From the NCBI GenBank assembly GCA_945907105.1, contig CAMDSB010000024.1, forward strand, positions 1 through 17,394: a DNA stretch of 17,394 nucleotides, read 5' to 3'. The translations under genes and the position numbers were made by a program. Source of the stretch: Rickettsia typhi (GTDB lineage: Bacteria; Pseudomonadota; Alphaproteobacteria; Rickettsiales; Rickettsiaceae). Positions within the stretch are counted from its first letter, which is position 1. The number at the start of each line of letters is the position of its first letter. Below the pieces are notes generated by a model. It did not search any database and was not told the DNA's origin. It saw only the letters and a list, made by a program, of their open reading frames with translations. This document shows, in pieces, positions 1 to 8,689 of the stretch.

Positions 1-36
1 TCATTTAGATAAAGTCAAATGCATTTTACAATTTGT

Positions 37-64
37 TTGAAAAATTAGTAAAATGCAATATCTT
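37..64 (+). promoter_or_regulatory. possible secA promoter
   Basis: A TTGAAA (37-42) and a TATCTT (59-64) are separated by 16 bases and sit about 30 bases before the SecA start. Both match sigma-70 boxes only partly, and in DNA this AT-rich such matches arise often by chance. Nothing else is recognisable in bases 1-95. Confidence 0.25.
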
Positions 65-95
65 ATATGTGATTAATTATAGGGCTTATCAAAAC

Positions 96-2822
96 ATGTT
101 TTCATTTCTTACCAAAATTTTTGGCACCGCAAACGATAGAATAATAAAAAAATTTCTCAAAGAAGTACATAAAATCAATCAATATGAAGAGGCTATACAA
201 AGCCTAACCAATGAGGAATTACGTAACAAAACAAACCAATTCAAACAGCAACTCGCTGATGGAAAGACTTTAGATGATATAACTTATGAAGCCTTTGCGG
301 TTGTACGAGAAGCAGCTAAACGTTCTATAGGTCAACGTCATTACGATGTACAGCTTATTGGGGGGTTAATATTGCATAGAGGGATGATTACTGAAATGCG
401 TACTGGCGAGGGCAAAACACTTGTTTCAACGCTGGCCTTATACCTCAATGCTCTTACTGGAAAAGGCTCACATCTCGTTACTGTTAATGATTACTTAGCA
501 AAAAGAGATTCTGACTGGATGGGTCAAGTATTCAAGTTTTTAGGCATGAGCGTGGGCTGCGTAATCAGCCAAATAAATGACGCAGAGCGCAAGCAAGCAT
601 ATAATTGTGATATCACCTATGCGACTAACAATGAGATGGGATTTGACTACTTACGTGACAATATGAAATTTACTCAAGAATCAAGAGTACAACGTCCTTT
701 TAACTTTGCTGTTATTGACGAAGTAGATTCAATCTTGATTGATGAGGCTAGAACTCCTTTGATTATTTCCGGACCAGTCGATACAAGTACAGACCTACAC
801 GGCAAAATTAACAAGCTTATTATAAACCTCGAGAAAAGCGATTATGAAATCGATGAAAAAGCCAAATCGGTAACTCTCACTGAAGATGGTATAAATAAAA
901 TAGAGCTCATGTTAGCAGAGCATAGCTTAATAGCACAAAATTCAAGCCTATATGATTTTGATAACCTGAATCTAGTTCACTACATTAATCAATCTCTGAG
1001 AGCTCATTTTATTTTTGCTAAAGACGTTGATTACCTAATACAAGATAAAAAAGTACTGATTATCGATGAATTCACCGGTCGCGTGATGGATGGCAGAAGA
1101 TATTCTGACGGTCTGCATCAAGCTCTGGAAGCAAAAGAAAATGTTCCTATTCAAAATGAAAATCAAACATTAGCTTCTGTAACATTTCAAAACTATTTTA
1201 GGATGTACCCGAAATTGTCAGGGATGACTGGAACCGCTATGACAGAAGCGGGGGAATTAAAGGACATCTATAATCTGGATGTTGTGTCAGTTCCTACTCA
1301 CAATAAAATTACTAGAATTGATTATGATGATGTTATTTACGGCACCAAAGCTGAAAAATATTTAGCGTTGATTAATCTAATTAAGGAGTGCTACGAACGT
1401 GGTCAGCCAGTCCTTGTTGGTACTATTAGTATTGAAAAATCTGAAGAAATTTCAAAAGAACTAACTAGAAACAAAATTCAACATAATGTTCTTAATGCCA
1501 AAATGCACGAACGTGAAGCATATGTTATTGCGCGGGCAGGTAGGTTTAAAGCCGTTACAATAGCTACCAACATGGCCGGCAGAGGAACGGATATAATGCT
1601 TGGTGGGAATCCAGAAATGATAATTGAAGACTTAAGCAAATCATTAACTGAAACTCAACTGCAATTAGAGATTCAGCGAATAAAACAAGAAGTGAAAGTT
1701 GAAAAGGAAAAAGTCCTCGCGACGGGGGGATTATACGTAATCGGAACCGAAAGGCATGAAAGCCGAAGAATAGATAATCAGTTACGAGGCAGGTCTGGTC
1801 GTCAAGGTGATCCTGGGCAGACAAAGTTTTTCTTGTCACTTGAAGATGATCTTATGCGAATCTTCGCTTCTGATAGGATTTCCGGCGTACTTAGAACTCT
1901 TGGTCTCAAAGATGGGGAAGCAATCTATCACCCTATGATCAGTAGATCTTTGGAAAAAGCCCAACAGAAGGTAGAGGGCCATAATTATGAAATTCGTAAG
2001 AACTTACTTAAATTTGATGATGTGATGAACGATCAACGTAAGATCGTGTATGAACAAAGAAATGAAATCATTGCTTCGGAAGATGTGAGCGCTTTTGTTT
2101 CAAGTATGAGTGAGCATTTATGTTCTAATATGGTGCAGAAATATATTAACCCCAACTCTCTGAGAGAAGATTGGCAAATTGATGAGCTAAGCGGCGATAT
2201 TCACAGAACACTTGCAATCGAATTCCCTATAGATGAGATTGCTGCAATTGAGGGAGCCGAAGAAGAAATCAGCGCTATTTTATATCATAAAGTGAAATCG
2301 CTGTATGAGAAAAAACTATCCGATTATGGACCAGAGTTAATGAATTCCGCTTCCAAATATCTATTATTGACTACACTCGATCAAGTTTGGAAAGAACACC
2401 TACACAACCTTGACTACTTACGCCAAGGTATTTCTCTTAGAGCTTATGGACAAAAAGACCCACTAAATGAGTATAAAAGAGAGGCGTTTGGTTTATTCGA
2501 AGGAATGCTTGATTATTTAAGAGAGTTATTTATTCAACGAATTTGTTATCTACACATAGATACCGAGCACGTTAATAGACAATCCATGGCTCTGGCGAAT
2601 AAAGAGCTACAGAAAATGCAAACTAGTCGCAACGATCCAGCCTTTGAGAAATATAACTCTGGAAGTGCAATTGATGCAAAAGTGCAGCCGTTTAAATCAT
2701 ATATAGATCCAAAAGATCGAGACCCAAATGACCCTCAAACATGGGGGAAAATTAGTAGAAATGATCTTTGCCCATGTGAATCGGGCAAAAAATATAAACA
2801 TTGTCACGGGATAGAAGATTAG
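96..2822 (+). CDS. secA: SecA, preprotein translocase ATPase
   Basis: SecA is the cytoplasmic motor that drives unfolded preproteins through SecYEG using ATP. The product has 908 residues, the usual length for Rickettsiales. Visible motifs are Walker A MRTGEGKT (about 101-108), the DEVD Walker B box (208-211) followed by the [13 protein letters not shown] segment, the motor motif [10 protein letters not shown] and the [11 protein letters not shown] arginine-finger region. The C-terminal zinc ligands C892, C894, C903 and H904 form the CxC-x8-CH element that binds SecB or lipid. The open frame extends upstream to a TTG at 33, but the family N-terminus ([10 protein letters not shown] followed by NDR) begins at the ATG at 96, with a weak AGGG 11 bases before it. 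The amidotransferase-like gene follows after 4 bp, suggesting co-transcription. Identity is certain; only the start carries mild doubt. Confidence 0.98.
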   Translation: MFSFLTKIFGTANDRIIKKFLKEVHKINQYEEAIQSLTNEELRNKTNQFKQQLADGKTLDDITYEAFAVVREAAKRSIGQRHYDVQLIGGLILHRGMITEMRTGEGKTLVSTLALYLNALTGKGSHLVTVNDYLAKRDSDWMGQVFKFLGMSVGCVISQINDAERKQAYNCDITYATNNEMGFDYLRDNMKFTQESRVQRPFNFAVIDEVDSILIDEARTPLIISGPVDTSTDLHGKINKLIINLEKSDYEIDEKAKSVTLTEDGINKIELMLAEHSLIAQNSSLYDFDNLNLVHYINQSLRAHFIFAKDVDYLIQDKKVLIIDEFTGRVMDGRRYSDGLHQALEAKENVPIQNENQTLASVTFQNYFRMYPKLSGMTGTAMTEAGELKDIYNLDVVSVPTHNKITRIDYDDVIYGTKAEKYLALINLIKECYERGQPVLVGTISIEKSEEISKELTRNKIQHNVLNAKMHEREAYVIARAGRFKAVTIATNMAGRGTDIMLGGNPEMIIEDLSKSLTETQLQLEIQRIKQEVKVEKEKVLATGGLYVIGTERHESRRIDNQLRGRSGRQGDPGQTKFFLSLEDDLMRIFASDRISGVLRTLGLKDGEAIYHPMISRSLEKAQQKVEGHNYEIRKNLLKFDDVMNDQRKIVYEQRNEIIASEDVSAFVSSMSEHLCSNMVQKYINPNSLREDWQIDELSGDIHRTLAIEFPIDEIAAIEGAEEEISAILYHKVKSLYEKKLSDYGPELMNSASKYLLLTTLDQVWKEHLHNLDYLRQGISLRAYGQKDPLNEYKREAFGLFEGMLDYLRELFIQRICYLHIDTEHVNRQSMALANKELQKMQTSRNDPAFEKYNSGSAIDAKVQPFKSYIDPKDRDPNDPQTWGKISRNDLCPCESGKKYKHCHGIED

Positions 2823-2826
2823 GTCT

Positions 2827-3552
2827 ATGAAAAAACCAGTAATTGGAATTGTTCTTGATCTTGCGAAAGATAGCGAAAAATACTCTTATGCACGTCGCCC
2901 TTGGTATGCTTTAAGAAAAGATTACTCAGACTGCGTAGAAAAATACGGTGGGATAGCAATCATGATTACATATAGCGATAACGTTGATCGCTTACTCGAC
3001 CTTGTAGATGGCCTGGTTATACCTGGAGGAGATGAAGATATAAATCCTAAATTTTATGGTCAAGAATTAAAATCAGACCGGGTTAAAACAAATGATGTAA
3101 GAGCAGAATTTGAGTTAAAATTAACAAAACGTGCTATAGAGAGAAATATACCTATACTAGGTATATGCAATGGATTGCAGGTAATAAATGTTGTACTAGG
3201 TGGCACCCTCATCCAACATATTCCCGATTATTATAAAAGCCATATTAATCACGAACAACCACACCCAAAACATGAACCTTCTCACTCTATAGTTATTGAA
3301 GCCGATACCTTACTGTGGGAGCTCTCACACGGCGCAACAGTAATGGTAAATACTACCCATCACCAAGCAATAGATATGGTTGGCACAGGGTTAACTGTTT
3401 CTGCAAAAGCAGATGATGGTATTATCGAAGCCATCGAGTCTAAGAATCATAGATTTCTTGTTGGGGTACAATGGCACTGTGAATATGTCAATTCAGAATT
3501 GGATTCTAATTTGTTTAAAAGACTAGTTGAAGTATCCTCAAAGGTTGTATAA
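2827..3552 (+). CDS. class I glutamine amidotransferase-like protein (peptidase C26, PuuD-like)
   Basis: This 241-residue protein belongs to the gamma-glutamyl-gamma-aminobutyrate hydrolase/peptidase C26 branch of class I glutamine amidotransferases, which hydrolyse gamma-glutamyl amide bonds. Seen: the PGGDED loop (66-71), nucleophile C114 in LGICNGLQVIN, GGTLIQHI (125-132), NTTHHQ (175-180) and the His/Glu pair H217 and E219 in VGVQWHCEY. The family usually has WHPE; here the proline is Cys. The usual Arg after the nucleophile is Asn115. The triad itself is intact, so activity is plausible. There is no signal peptide, so it should be cytosolic. True PuuD acts in putrescine breakdown, but no puu gene is nearby and the substrate cannot be told from the sequence. 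It starts 4 bp after secA and probably shares its transcript. Confidence 0.85.
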   Translation: MKKPVIGIVLDLAKDSEKYSYARRPWYALRKDYSDCVEKYGGIAIMITYSDNVDRLLDLVDGLVIPGGDEDINPKFYGQELKSDRVKTNDVRAEFELKLTKRAIERNIPILGICNGLQVINVVLGGTLIQHIPDYYKSHINHEQPHPKHEPSHSIVIEADTLLWELSHGATVMVNTTHHQAIDMVGTGLTVSAKADDGIIEAIESKNHRFLVGVQWHCEYVNSELDSNLFKRLVEVSSKVV

Positions 3553-3585
3553 CATCTAATTTATTTAACTTAAAATGATATCATT

Positions 3586-4566
3586 ATGTACCCTATAGTA
3601 AGACTAAGACGCAATCGCCGCACTGAGTGGCTCAGAGACTTGAATGCCGAGACTAAATTGGCAACTGAGAATTTAATTTTGCCGATTTTTGTTATTGAAG
3701 GAAAAAACCAAAGACAGGAAGTTAAAACAATGCCTGGTGTATTTCGTCAGTCGATTGATCAGGTAGTCTTAACAGCTAAAGAAGCAGAAAAGAAAGGATT
3801 AAAAGCAATCGCTTTATTTCCGGTGATTGATAAAGAGCTAAAGTCTGAGTTTGCAGATGAAGCATATAGCTTGGATAATCTTATTTGCAGAACTATTCGT
3901 ACATTAAAAAATGCAGGACTAACTATTGGTATCATTTGCGATGTGGCACTTGATCCATATACCATTCACGGCCATGATGGTATTTTAGTTGACGGTGATG
4001 TAGATAATGATGAGACCATTGAAGCCCTATCTAATCAGGCATTAGTCCTAGCAAAAGCTGGTGTAGATATTGTTGCACCATCCGACATGATGGATGGCAG
4101 AATTATGGCCATCCGTGATAATCTTGATAATGAAGGATTTATTCACGTCAATATACTTGCTTACGCCGCCAAATATAATTCTAGTTTTTATGGTCCTTTT
4201 AGAGATGCTGTTGGTAGCAATCAAGGGAAATACTTGTGCAAAGCTTCTTATCAAATGGATCCGCGTAACATTAGGGAAGCCTTAAAAGAAATAGAACATG
4301 ATATTGAAGAAGGCGCAGATATGATCATGATCAAGCCTGGTATGCCTTATTTAGATGTAATTAGAGAAGCGTCGCAGAGTTTTAATACGCATATCTTGGC
4401 CTATCAAGTATCAGGAGAATACGCAATGCTTAAATTCGCAGCAGAGAACGGTGCTTTAAATTGGGAGGAATCTATAGTTGAATCATTGATTTGTATAAAG
4501 CGTGCGGGCGCCTCGGCTATATTTACCTACGCAGCTTTAGAAGTTGCAGAATTATTAGAGAAATAA
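3586..4566 (+). CDS. hemB: porphobilinogen synthase (delta-aminolevulinic acid dehydratase)
   Basis: HemB condenses two 5-aminolevulinate molecules into porphobilinogen, an early step of haem synthesis in the cytosol. The 326-residue protein is full length. Visible are the two active-site lysines, K196 (AAKYNSSFYGPFRDA) and the Schiff-base K250 (MIMIKPGMPYLD), plus the KASYQMDP segment. The metal-site stretch reads CDVALDPYTIHGHDG (118-132). The three zinc cysteines of the animal and yeast enzymes are replaced by A121, D123 and D131, which marks the Mg/K-dependent class common in alphaproteobacteria. The gene lies 33 bp after the amidotransferase-like gene with no strong Shine-Dalgarno. The copper chaperone gene follows after 2 bp, linking haem and copper supply for cytochrome oxidase. 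Confidence 0.97.
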   Translation: MYPIVRLRRNRRTEWLRDLNAETKLATENLILPIFVIEGKNQRQEVKTMPGVFRQSIDQVVLTAKEAEKKGLKAIALFPVIDKELKSEFADEAYSLDNLICRTIRTLKNAGLTIGIICDVALDPYTIHGHDGILVDGDVDNDETIEALSNQALVLAKAGVDIVAPSDMMDGRIMAIRDNLDNEGFIHVNILAYAAKYNSSFYGPFRDAVGSNQGKYLCKASYQMDPRNIREALKEIEHDIEEGADMIMIKPGMPYLDVIREASQSFNTHILAYQVSGEYAMLKFAAENGALNWEESIVESLICIKRAGASAIFTYAALEVAELLEK

Positions 4567-4568
4567 GA

Positions 4569-5207
4569 ATGAGTGATAACCAAAACTCTTCACGGAAAGT
4601 TACTAGGTTAATTATTATTTTGAGCTCTGTAATCGCTATCTTATCGCTATATATCTTGCTTGCTATTGAACTACCAGATAAGCCTTTAGCTGGCCAAGGT
4701 GGGGCTTTTAAAGAGGATGTCCAAATAGGAGGTGATTTTATTCTTACCGATCAAGATGGTAGGGAATTCAACAGTAATATGATGAAAGGTCGCTTGAGCT
4801 TAGTCTATTTTGGCTTTACTTATTGCCCAGATATCTGCCCTACATCCTTACAAAAACTCAGCAACGTTCTCTCTACTCTTGAAAAATATCAAATCGATAT
4901 TTTACCAATCTTTATCACAGTTGATCCAGCGAGGGACACTCCTACCCTTATGAAGGAATATTTAGGTCATTTTCATCCTAAACTTATTGGACTTACTGGT
5001 GATGAGGATACAATAAAAAAAGTAGCTGATCTTTACAAAGTATTTTATGCCAAAGCTGAAAACCATAGTCATGATGAAGGTAAATATATGATTGATCACT
5101 CCTCTTTTGTCTATTTAATGGACAAAAATGGCAGATATATGAAACATTTCTATATGAGTTCCACACCAGAAGAAATTATTGAATATATAAGAATTAATAA
5201 TAAATAG
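4569..5207 (+). CDS. SCO1/SenC family copper chaperone
   Basis: SCO1/SenC proteins are membrane-anchored, periplasm-facing thioredoxin-fold proteins that deliver copper to the CuA site of cytochrome c oxidase. The 212-residue product has a basic N-terminus, one membrane segment (about 14-33), then the copper motif CPDIC (C86, C90) in YFGFTYCPDICPTS. The third ligand, H177, lies in the DHSSFVYLMD segment, and the family's FITVDPARDTP is at 115-125. The open frame could begin at 4491 inside hemB. The ATG at 4569 is preferred because it gives the membrane anchor directly after a short cytoplasmic tail and lies 2 bp past the hemB stop. Its tight linkage with hemB suggests joint expression of haem and copper supply for respiration. 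Confidence 0.93.
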   Translation: MSDNQNSSRKVTRLIIILSSVIAILSLYILLAIELPDKPLAGQGGAFKEDVQIGGDFILTDQDGREFNSNMMKGRLSLVYFGFTYCPDICPTSLQKLSNVLSTLEKYQIDILPIFITVDPARDTPTLMKEYLGHFHPKLIGLTGDEDTIKKVADLYKVFYAKAENHSHDEGKYMIDHSSFVYLMDKNGRYMKHFYMSSTPEEIIEYIRINNK

Positions 5208-5223
5208 TGGGATTTTATAATTA

Positions 5224-5292
5224 ATAAGAAGTACCCATCAAAACTAAAATTGAGTGTAAGAAATAAGTTTAATATAAGTATAAGAAAATAAG
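5224..5292. repeat. clustered ATAAG pentamers in convergent gap
   Basis: The 110-bp gap between the convergent SCO1 and era genes (5208-5317) holds five ATAAG pentamers, at 5224, 5263, 5274, 5280 and 5288; three of them are packed into 19 bases. No GC-rich hairpin with a T-run is present, so no classical terminator is visible for either gene. This is probably low-complexity drift. Confidence 0.35.
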
Positions 5293-5317
5293 GTATAAAG
5301 TTTTCTTTGTTCTGTAC

Positions 5318-6199
5318 TTAATACTTTAAACCCATATTATGATATAGTTCTGGATTATCTTCCCAATTTTCTCTAACCTTTACAAAGAGAAATAAATGAA
5401 TCTTTAGGCCAAGTAATTTTTCAATATTGACCCTAGCTATAGAGCCGATTTCTTTTATTCGGCTTCCATGTTTACCTATTATCATATTTTTATGTATATC
5501 TCTGCCGACGATAATCACTTGATTAACTTTTACTGAACCATTTTTTTGCTCTTGCCAACTTTCACACTCTACAGTTAGGTTATAAGGCAATTCTTGATGC
5601 AGCTGAAGAAATAATTGCTCTCTAGTAATTTCGCTCGCTAGAAACCGCGCGGGCAAATTTGTGATATCGTCTTCTTCATACATCCAGCCAGAATCAGTTG
5701 CATTTTCTTTCAAGAAGGTAAGAAAGCTCTCAACACCATTGCCATCCAGTGCTGATATATTAAATATCTTAGCTTGAGGGGCTACTTGCGAAGCAAAACT
5801 CATATTATTCATATAGTGCTTTGACTGCAAGTCGATTTTATTCATCAAAATCACTATTTTCTTACTAACAGAGCCTATTCTTTTAATAATCTCCTGCATA
5901 ATATCATCTAGTTTTGATGAACTATCGATGATTAACACAATCATGTCCGCGCTACTAAGGCTTGACCAAGCACAACGCACCATAGCTTTTTCGAGTCTTC
6001 TTTTGGGCTCAAAAATCCCTGGGGTGTCAAATAAAACGAGCTGAACATCATCGAGCGTTACTATACCCGTGATTATTGAACGGGTAGTTTGTACTTTTGG
6101 TGTAACTATGGAAAGTTTCTGACCAATAATTCGATTGAGTAGAGTGGATTTACCGGCGTTGGGTTTTCCTACTATACAGACTGAAAGAGACTTTTTCAT
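5318..6199 (-). CDS. era: Era, ribosome-associated GTPase
   Basis: Era is an essential GTPase that binds the 3' end of 16S rRNA and acts in 30S subunit maturation. The 293-residue protein shows G1 GKPNAGKS (11-18), the TTRSIITGI switch region after VQ, G3 DTPG (58-61), G4 NKID (120-123) and G5 SAL (149-151). The C-terminal KH RNA-binding domain has IIGKHGSRIKEIG at about 240-252. Length is normal. It is the last gene of lepB-rnc-era, with its ATG 3 bp after the rnc stop. This places it with RNase III, its usual partner in rRNA processing. Confidence 0.97.
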   Translation of the reverse strand: MKKSLSVCIVGKPNAGKSTLLNRIIGQKLSIVTPKVQTTRSIITGIVTLDDVQLVLFDTPGIFEPKRRLEKAMVRCAWSSLSSADMIVLIIDSSSKLDDIMQEIIKRIGSVSKKIVILMNKIDLQSKHYMNNMSFASQVAPQAKIFNISALDGNGVESFLTFLKENATDSGWMYEEDDITNLPARFLASEITREQLFLQLHQELPYNLTVECESWQEQKNGSVKVNQVIIVGRDIHKNMIIGKHGSRIKEIGSIARVNIEKLLGLKIHLFLFVKVRENWEDNPELYHNMGLKY

Positions 6200-6202
6200 G
6201 TA

Positions 6203-6889
6203 TTATTTCTTCAAACTATTCAGCGATTTCCTCGCTGCTTCTTTTTCAGCCTCTTTAATTGACTTACCAGTGGCTATTTCTTTATGCTTTCCAACCGTAA
6301 CTTGCACAGTAAACTCCGGAGCATGAACTGGGCCTTCTTTGTTAATTACTTCGTAAAAGGGCGTGCCATGATTTTTATGCTGCATCCATTCTTGCAAAGA
6401 TGACTTTGGATCAATCGCACTAAAATCTACATTTTCTATATATTTAAACCATAAATTTTGAACTATTGTTCTTACCTGATGGATATCACTATCGAGATAT
6501 ATCGCAGCAAGCAGAGCTTCCATAACATTTTCGATATTATTTTGATTAGTTTTGCCTCCAGATTTTTCTTCGCCAGAAGTCATCACAATATATTCAGCAA
6601 GATCAAGTGTTTCAGCTACTTTTACTATAGTTTCCCGCGACACAACATAGGCTTTGATTTTTGCAATGCTCCCCTCTTCATAAAAAGTAAAATTATTGAA
6701 AATCATTTCGGTAATGAGGAAGCCCAAAATAGAATCGCCGAGCAACTCAAGCCGTTCATAATCAGCAATTGTATTATCTTGCTGCTTTAGAGACGGATGA
6801 CTCAAAGCTTCGTTTACTAAAGCGAGATTTTTGAATTTGTATTTAAGAGCATCTTCAAGCCCAGCAATATGTTTTGCAGAATTAATCAT
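6203..6889 (-). CDS. rnc: ribonuclease III
   Basis: RNase III cleaves double-stranded RNA, including the rRNA precursor. The 228-residue protein has an N-terminal nuclease domain with the signature YERLELLGDS (44-53), giving acidic residues E45, E48 and D52, plus E72 and E124. Its C-terminal double-stranded RNA-binding domain (about 160-227) contains DPKSSLQEWMQ and the KEAEKEAARKSL helix. Aligned by eye to E. coli RNase III across the GEEKSGG to EAL stretch without gaps, the position of catalytic D114 is Asn121 here, while E117 is retained as E124. Other rickettsial enzymes may share this, but I cannot check it. The start codon overlaps the lepB stop by 4 bp (ATGA), implying translational coupling. 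Confidence 0.96.
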   Translation of the reverse strand: MINSAKHIAGLEDALKYKFKNLALVNEALSHPSLKQQDNTIADYERLELLGDSILGFLITEMIFNNFTFYEEGSIAKIKAYVVSRETIVKVAETLDLAEYIVMTSGEEKSGGKTNQNNIENVMEALLAAIYLDSDIHQVRTIVQNLWFKYIENVDFSAIDPKSSLQEWMQHKNHGTPFYEVINKEGPVHAPEFTVQVTVGKHKEIATGKSIKEAEKEAARKSLNSLKK

Positions 6890-7686
6890 TTACTCGTGTC
6901 TGTTTCATATAAACTATTAAAAAATCTGCTAAATCTTATTGACATAAACCAAGTACCGACTCTTTTAATCTGTCCAAAAAAACCTTCACTTGGATCCCAT
7001 AGCACTTGTTTTGTTGAAAAAAGAACAAAACGCCCTTTAGCAATAAAATTTCTAAAAGGTACTGTGCCAAGTTGATACCTACTATCTCCAGAGTGATCCC
7101 TATTATCCCCTATAAAAAAATACCTACCTGGTTCGACTATATGTGGGCCAAAATTACTGTGATCAACAGTGATTTTGGTTGAAGGATATTTCATTTTATA
7201 AGAAAAATAACTAGAACCATTTGGTAATGTTTCTTTAAATTTTCTAAAATTTATACCTTCTTCATCTACATAATCGCCTACTTCCACCCTTGTAATAGGA
7301 GTATCATTTATATAAATAAGGTCATCGATAATTTGTATTTTATCACCTGGTAACCCGAATAATCTCTTTATATATCGTTCTTCCATATCATGTGGTGGAC
7401 GCATAATAATTACATCGCCACGTTCTGGTACATTTGCAAGTATACGATCTTCAAATATATCAGGATTAAATGGAAAAGAATAGATACTATAACCATAACT
7501 ATATTTAGTAGAAAAAATATAGTCTCCTTCTAAGATTGTCGCCTTCATTGAGCCAGTAGGAACGTAAAAAAGTTCCAAAACAAAAATTCTAACCCCTAGG
7601 GCTAAAGCAATGACAAATAATAAGGATAGTACTTCAGAGCTGAGCGATTTTGAGTCGGTATGATTAGAAGTTTCTTGTTCAGTCAA
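6886..7686 (-). CDS. lepB: signal peptidase I
   Basis: LepB cleaves signal peptides from preproteins at the outer face of the inner membrane. The 266-residue protein has one N-terminal membrane segment (about 18-40). Next comes the catalytic serine in VPTGSMK (S46), the general-base lysine in ERYIKRLFGLPGD (K108) and box E GDNRDHSGDSR (193-203). The start is a TTG at 7686. It is preceded at a 6-base gap by AAAGGA, the only good ribosome-binding site. An in-frame TAA lies eight codons upstream, and the next Met (M47) falls after the active-site serine. It is the first gene of lepB-rnc-era. With SecA at the left end it completes the general export route. Confidence 0.96.
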   Translation of the reverse strand: MTEQETSNHTDSKSLSSEVLSLLFVIALALGVRIFVLELFYVPTGSMKATILEGDYIFSTKYSYGYSIYSFPFNPDIFEDRILANVPERGDVIIMRPPHDMEERYIKRLFGLPGDKIQIIDDLIYINDTPITRVEVGDYVDEEGINFRKFKETLPNGSSYFSYKMKYPSTKITVDHSNFGPHIVEPGRYFFIGDNRDHSGDSRYQLGTVPFRNFIAKGRFVLFSTKQVLWDPSEGFFGQIKRVGTWFMSIRFSRFFNSLYETDTSK

Positions 7687-7692
7687 TTTAGA

Positions 7693-7698
7693 TCCTTT
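7693..7698 (-). promoter_or_regulatory. ribosome-binding site for lepB
   Basis: AAAGGA on the minus strand sits 6 bases before the TTG at 7686 and decides that start codon. No ATG lies between it and the in-frame stop upstream. Confidence 0.7.
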
Positions 7699-7715
7699 GA
7701 TTTTAAGTTATTATT

Positions 7716-7744
7716 TAGAAAAAAGTAAATTCTTGCGTTATACT
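7716..7744 (+). promoter_or_regulatory. candidate promoter of the amidase gene
   Basis: TAGAAA (7716-7721, 4 of 6 matches to TTGACA) and TATACT (7739-7744, 5 of 6 matches to TATAAT) are spaced by 17 bases in the 89-bp divergent gap between lepB and the amidase gene. Transcription would begin near 7751, giving a leader of about 25 bases. No comparable pair was found for lepB on the other strand. Confidence 0.45.
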
Positions 7745-7775
7745 AGCTTCCAAAATAAAATTAATCCATATTTTT

Positions 7776-8540
7776 ATGCTAATTAACAATAATTTCACCT
7801 CACCAAATTGTAGTGATAGGACAAAAGCAATTGAATATATAATTGTTCATTTTACCGAAATGCTATTTGATGCAGCTTTATCTAGATTAATTAATAAAGA
7901 ATCAGAAGTAAGTGCTCATTACCTAATTAAAGAAAATGGAGAAATATTCCAACTTGTTGCAGATGATAAAATCGCTTGGCATGCCGGGAAAAGCTTTTGG
8001 AAAGGAGAGTCAGCTCTTAATCAAAACTCTATAGGAATAGAGCTAGATAATTTAGGTAACAATGCATTTTCTCAAGAACAAATCAATTCTTGTCTTAGCA
8101 TTAGTAAAATACTAGTAGAAAAATATGATATCCCATTAGTAAATTTTATTGGACACTCTGATGTAGCCCCTGATAGAAAAATCGACCCCGGTATATTTTT
8201 TGATTGGAAATTCTTTGCTAATAATAATCTTGGGCTTTGGCATGATATATCTGAATTAGAATATTTAGAATACAAGGAACTATACCGCTTTGGTGATAAA
8301 GGCAACAGGATAAAAAAACTACAAAACAATCTTACTCAGCTTGGTTATAAAATAGAAGACACTGGAGAGTTTGATATGCAGACAAATTATGTAATTCGTG
8401 CCTTTCAGTCAAAATTTTATCCTCAACTTATTCTCAAGAAAGGCATTGGTTTCTTCAACAACTTCGGATCAATATATAGCTGGGACTCTATTTCTGAGGA
8501 GATTCTAACTCGGCTACTTCTCAAATCTCATTCAAAGTAA
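7776..8540 (+). CDS. N-acetylmuramoyl-L-alanine amidase, AmpD/AmiD type, with peptidoglycan-binding tail
   Basis: Amidase_2 enzymes are zinc hydrolases that cut the bond between N-acetylmuramic acid and the stem peptide. The 254-residue protein has zinc ligands H25 (YIIVHFT), H127 (FIGHSDVAPDRKIDPG) and D137; the ten-residue gap between the last two matches AmpD. Other family segments are SAHYLI (46-51), AWHAG (67-71) and NSIGIELDN (84-92). Residues about 171-215 (RFGDKGNRIKKLQ to AFQ) form a PG_binding_1 domain. There is no signal peptide or lipobox, so the visible form is cytosolic. This suits recycling of anhydro-muropeptides, although the binding domain is more like AmiD, so the exact subclass is open. 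The ATG lacks a clear Shine-Dalgarno, but no later Met would keep H25. Confidence 0.9.
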   Translation: MLINNNFTSPNCSDRTKAIEYIIVHFTEMLFDAALSRLINKESEVSAHYLIKENGEIFQLVADDKIAWHAGKSFWKGESALNQNSIGIELDNLGNNAFSQEQINSCLSISKILVEKYDIPLVNFIGHSDVAPDRKIDPGIFFDWKFFANNNLGLWHDISELEYLEYKELYRFGDKGNRIKKLQNNLTQLGYKIEDTGEFDMQTNYVIRAFQSKFYPQLILKKGIGFFNNFGSIYSWDSISEEILTRLLLKSHSK

Positions 8541-8544
8541 ATTC

Positions 8545-8574
8545 TTGTTGCTCACTTAGCTTATTTGTTATATG
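8545..8574 (+). promoter_or_regulatory. candidate promoter of rpsB-tsf
   Basis: TTGTTG (8545-8550) is followed by TTATATG (8568-8574), giving 17-18 base spacing. Transcription would begin near 8581, leaving a leader of about 120 bases before rpsB, enough to contain the folded element at 8631-8684. Confidence 0.4.
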
Positions 8575-8630
8575 ATCTGCCACTCTTGATCTTTATAAAA
8601 ATTAAGAACAAGAAATTCACACGCATAAGC

Positions 8631-8684
8631 TTTGTTAGTCTGCTTTAGCAGGTCTTTAGTTTGTGCGGAGGTATAACTAACAAA
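8631..8684 (+). promoter_or_regulatory. folded 5' leader of rpsB, candidate autoregulatory element
   Basis: TTTGTTAGT (8631-8639) is perfectly complementary to ACTAACAAA (8676-8684). Inside this 9-bp stem lies a second hairpin, CTGCT/AGCAG (8640-8644 with 8647-8651). The right part of the loop carries GGAGG (8667-8671), a perfect anti-16S sequence that has no start codon at working distance. The real site AGGAG (8690-8694) lies 7 bases before the rpsB ATG, just past the stem. In E. coli and other bacteria S2 represses rpsB-tsf through its leader, so a similar role is inferred here from position and structure only. There is no T-run after the stem, which argues against a terminator. Confidence 0.5.
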
Positions 8685-8689
8685 AAAAC

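Noticed and set aside
33..95. N-terminal extension of SecA from a TTG at 33
   Set aside because: The extra 21 residues do not resemble SecA, and the family N-terminus starts at the ATG at 96.
6458..6790. 110-codon open frame on the + strand opposite rnc
   Set aside because: Antisense to RNase III, rich in Phe, Ile and Ser as expected from complementing an AT-rich gene; no family resemblance.
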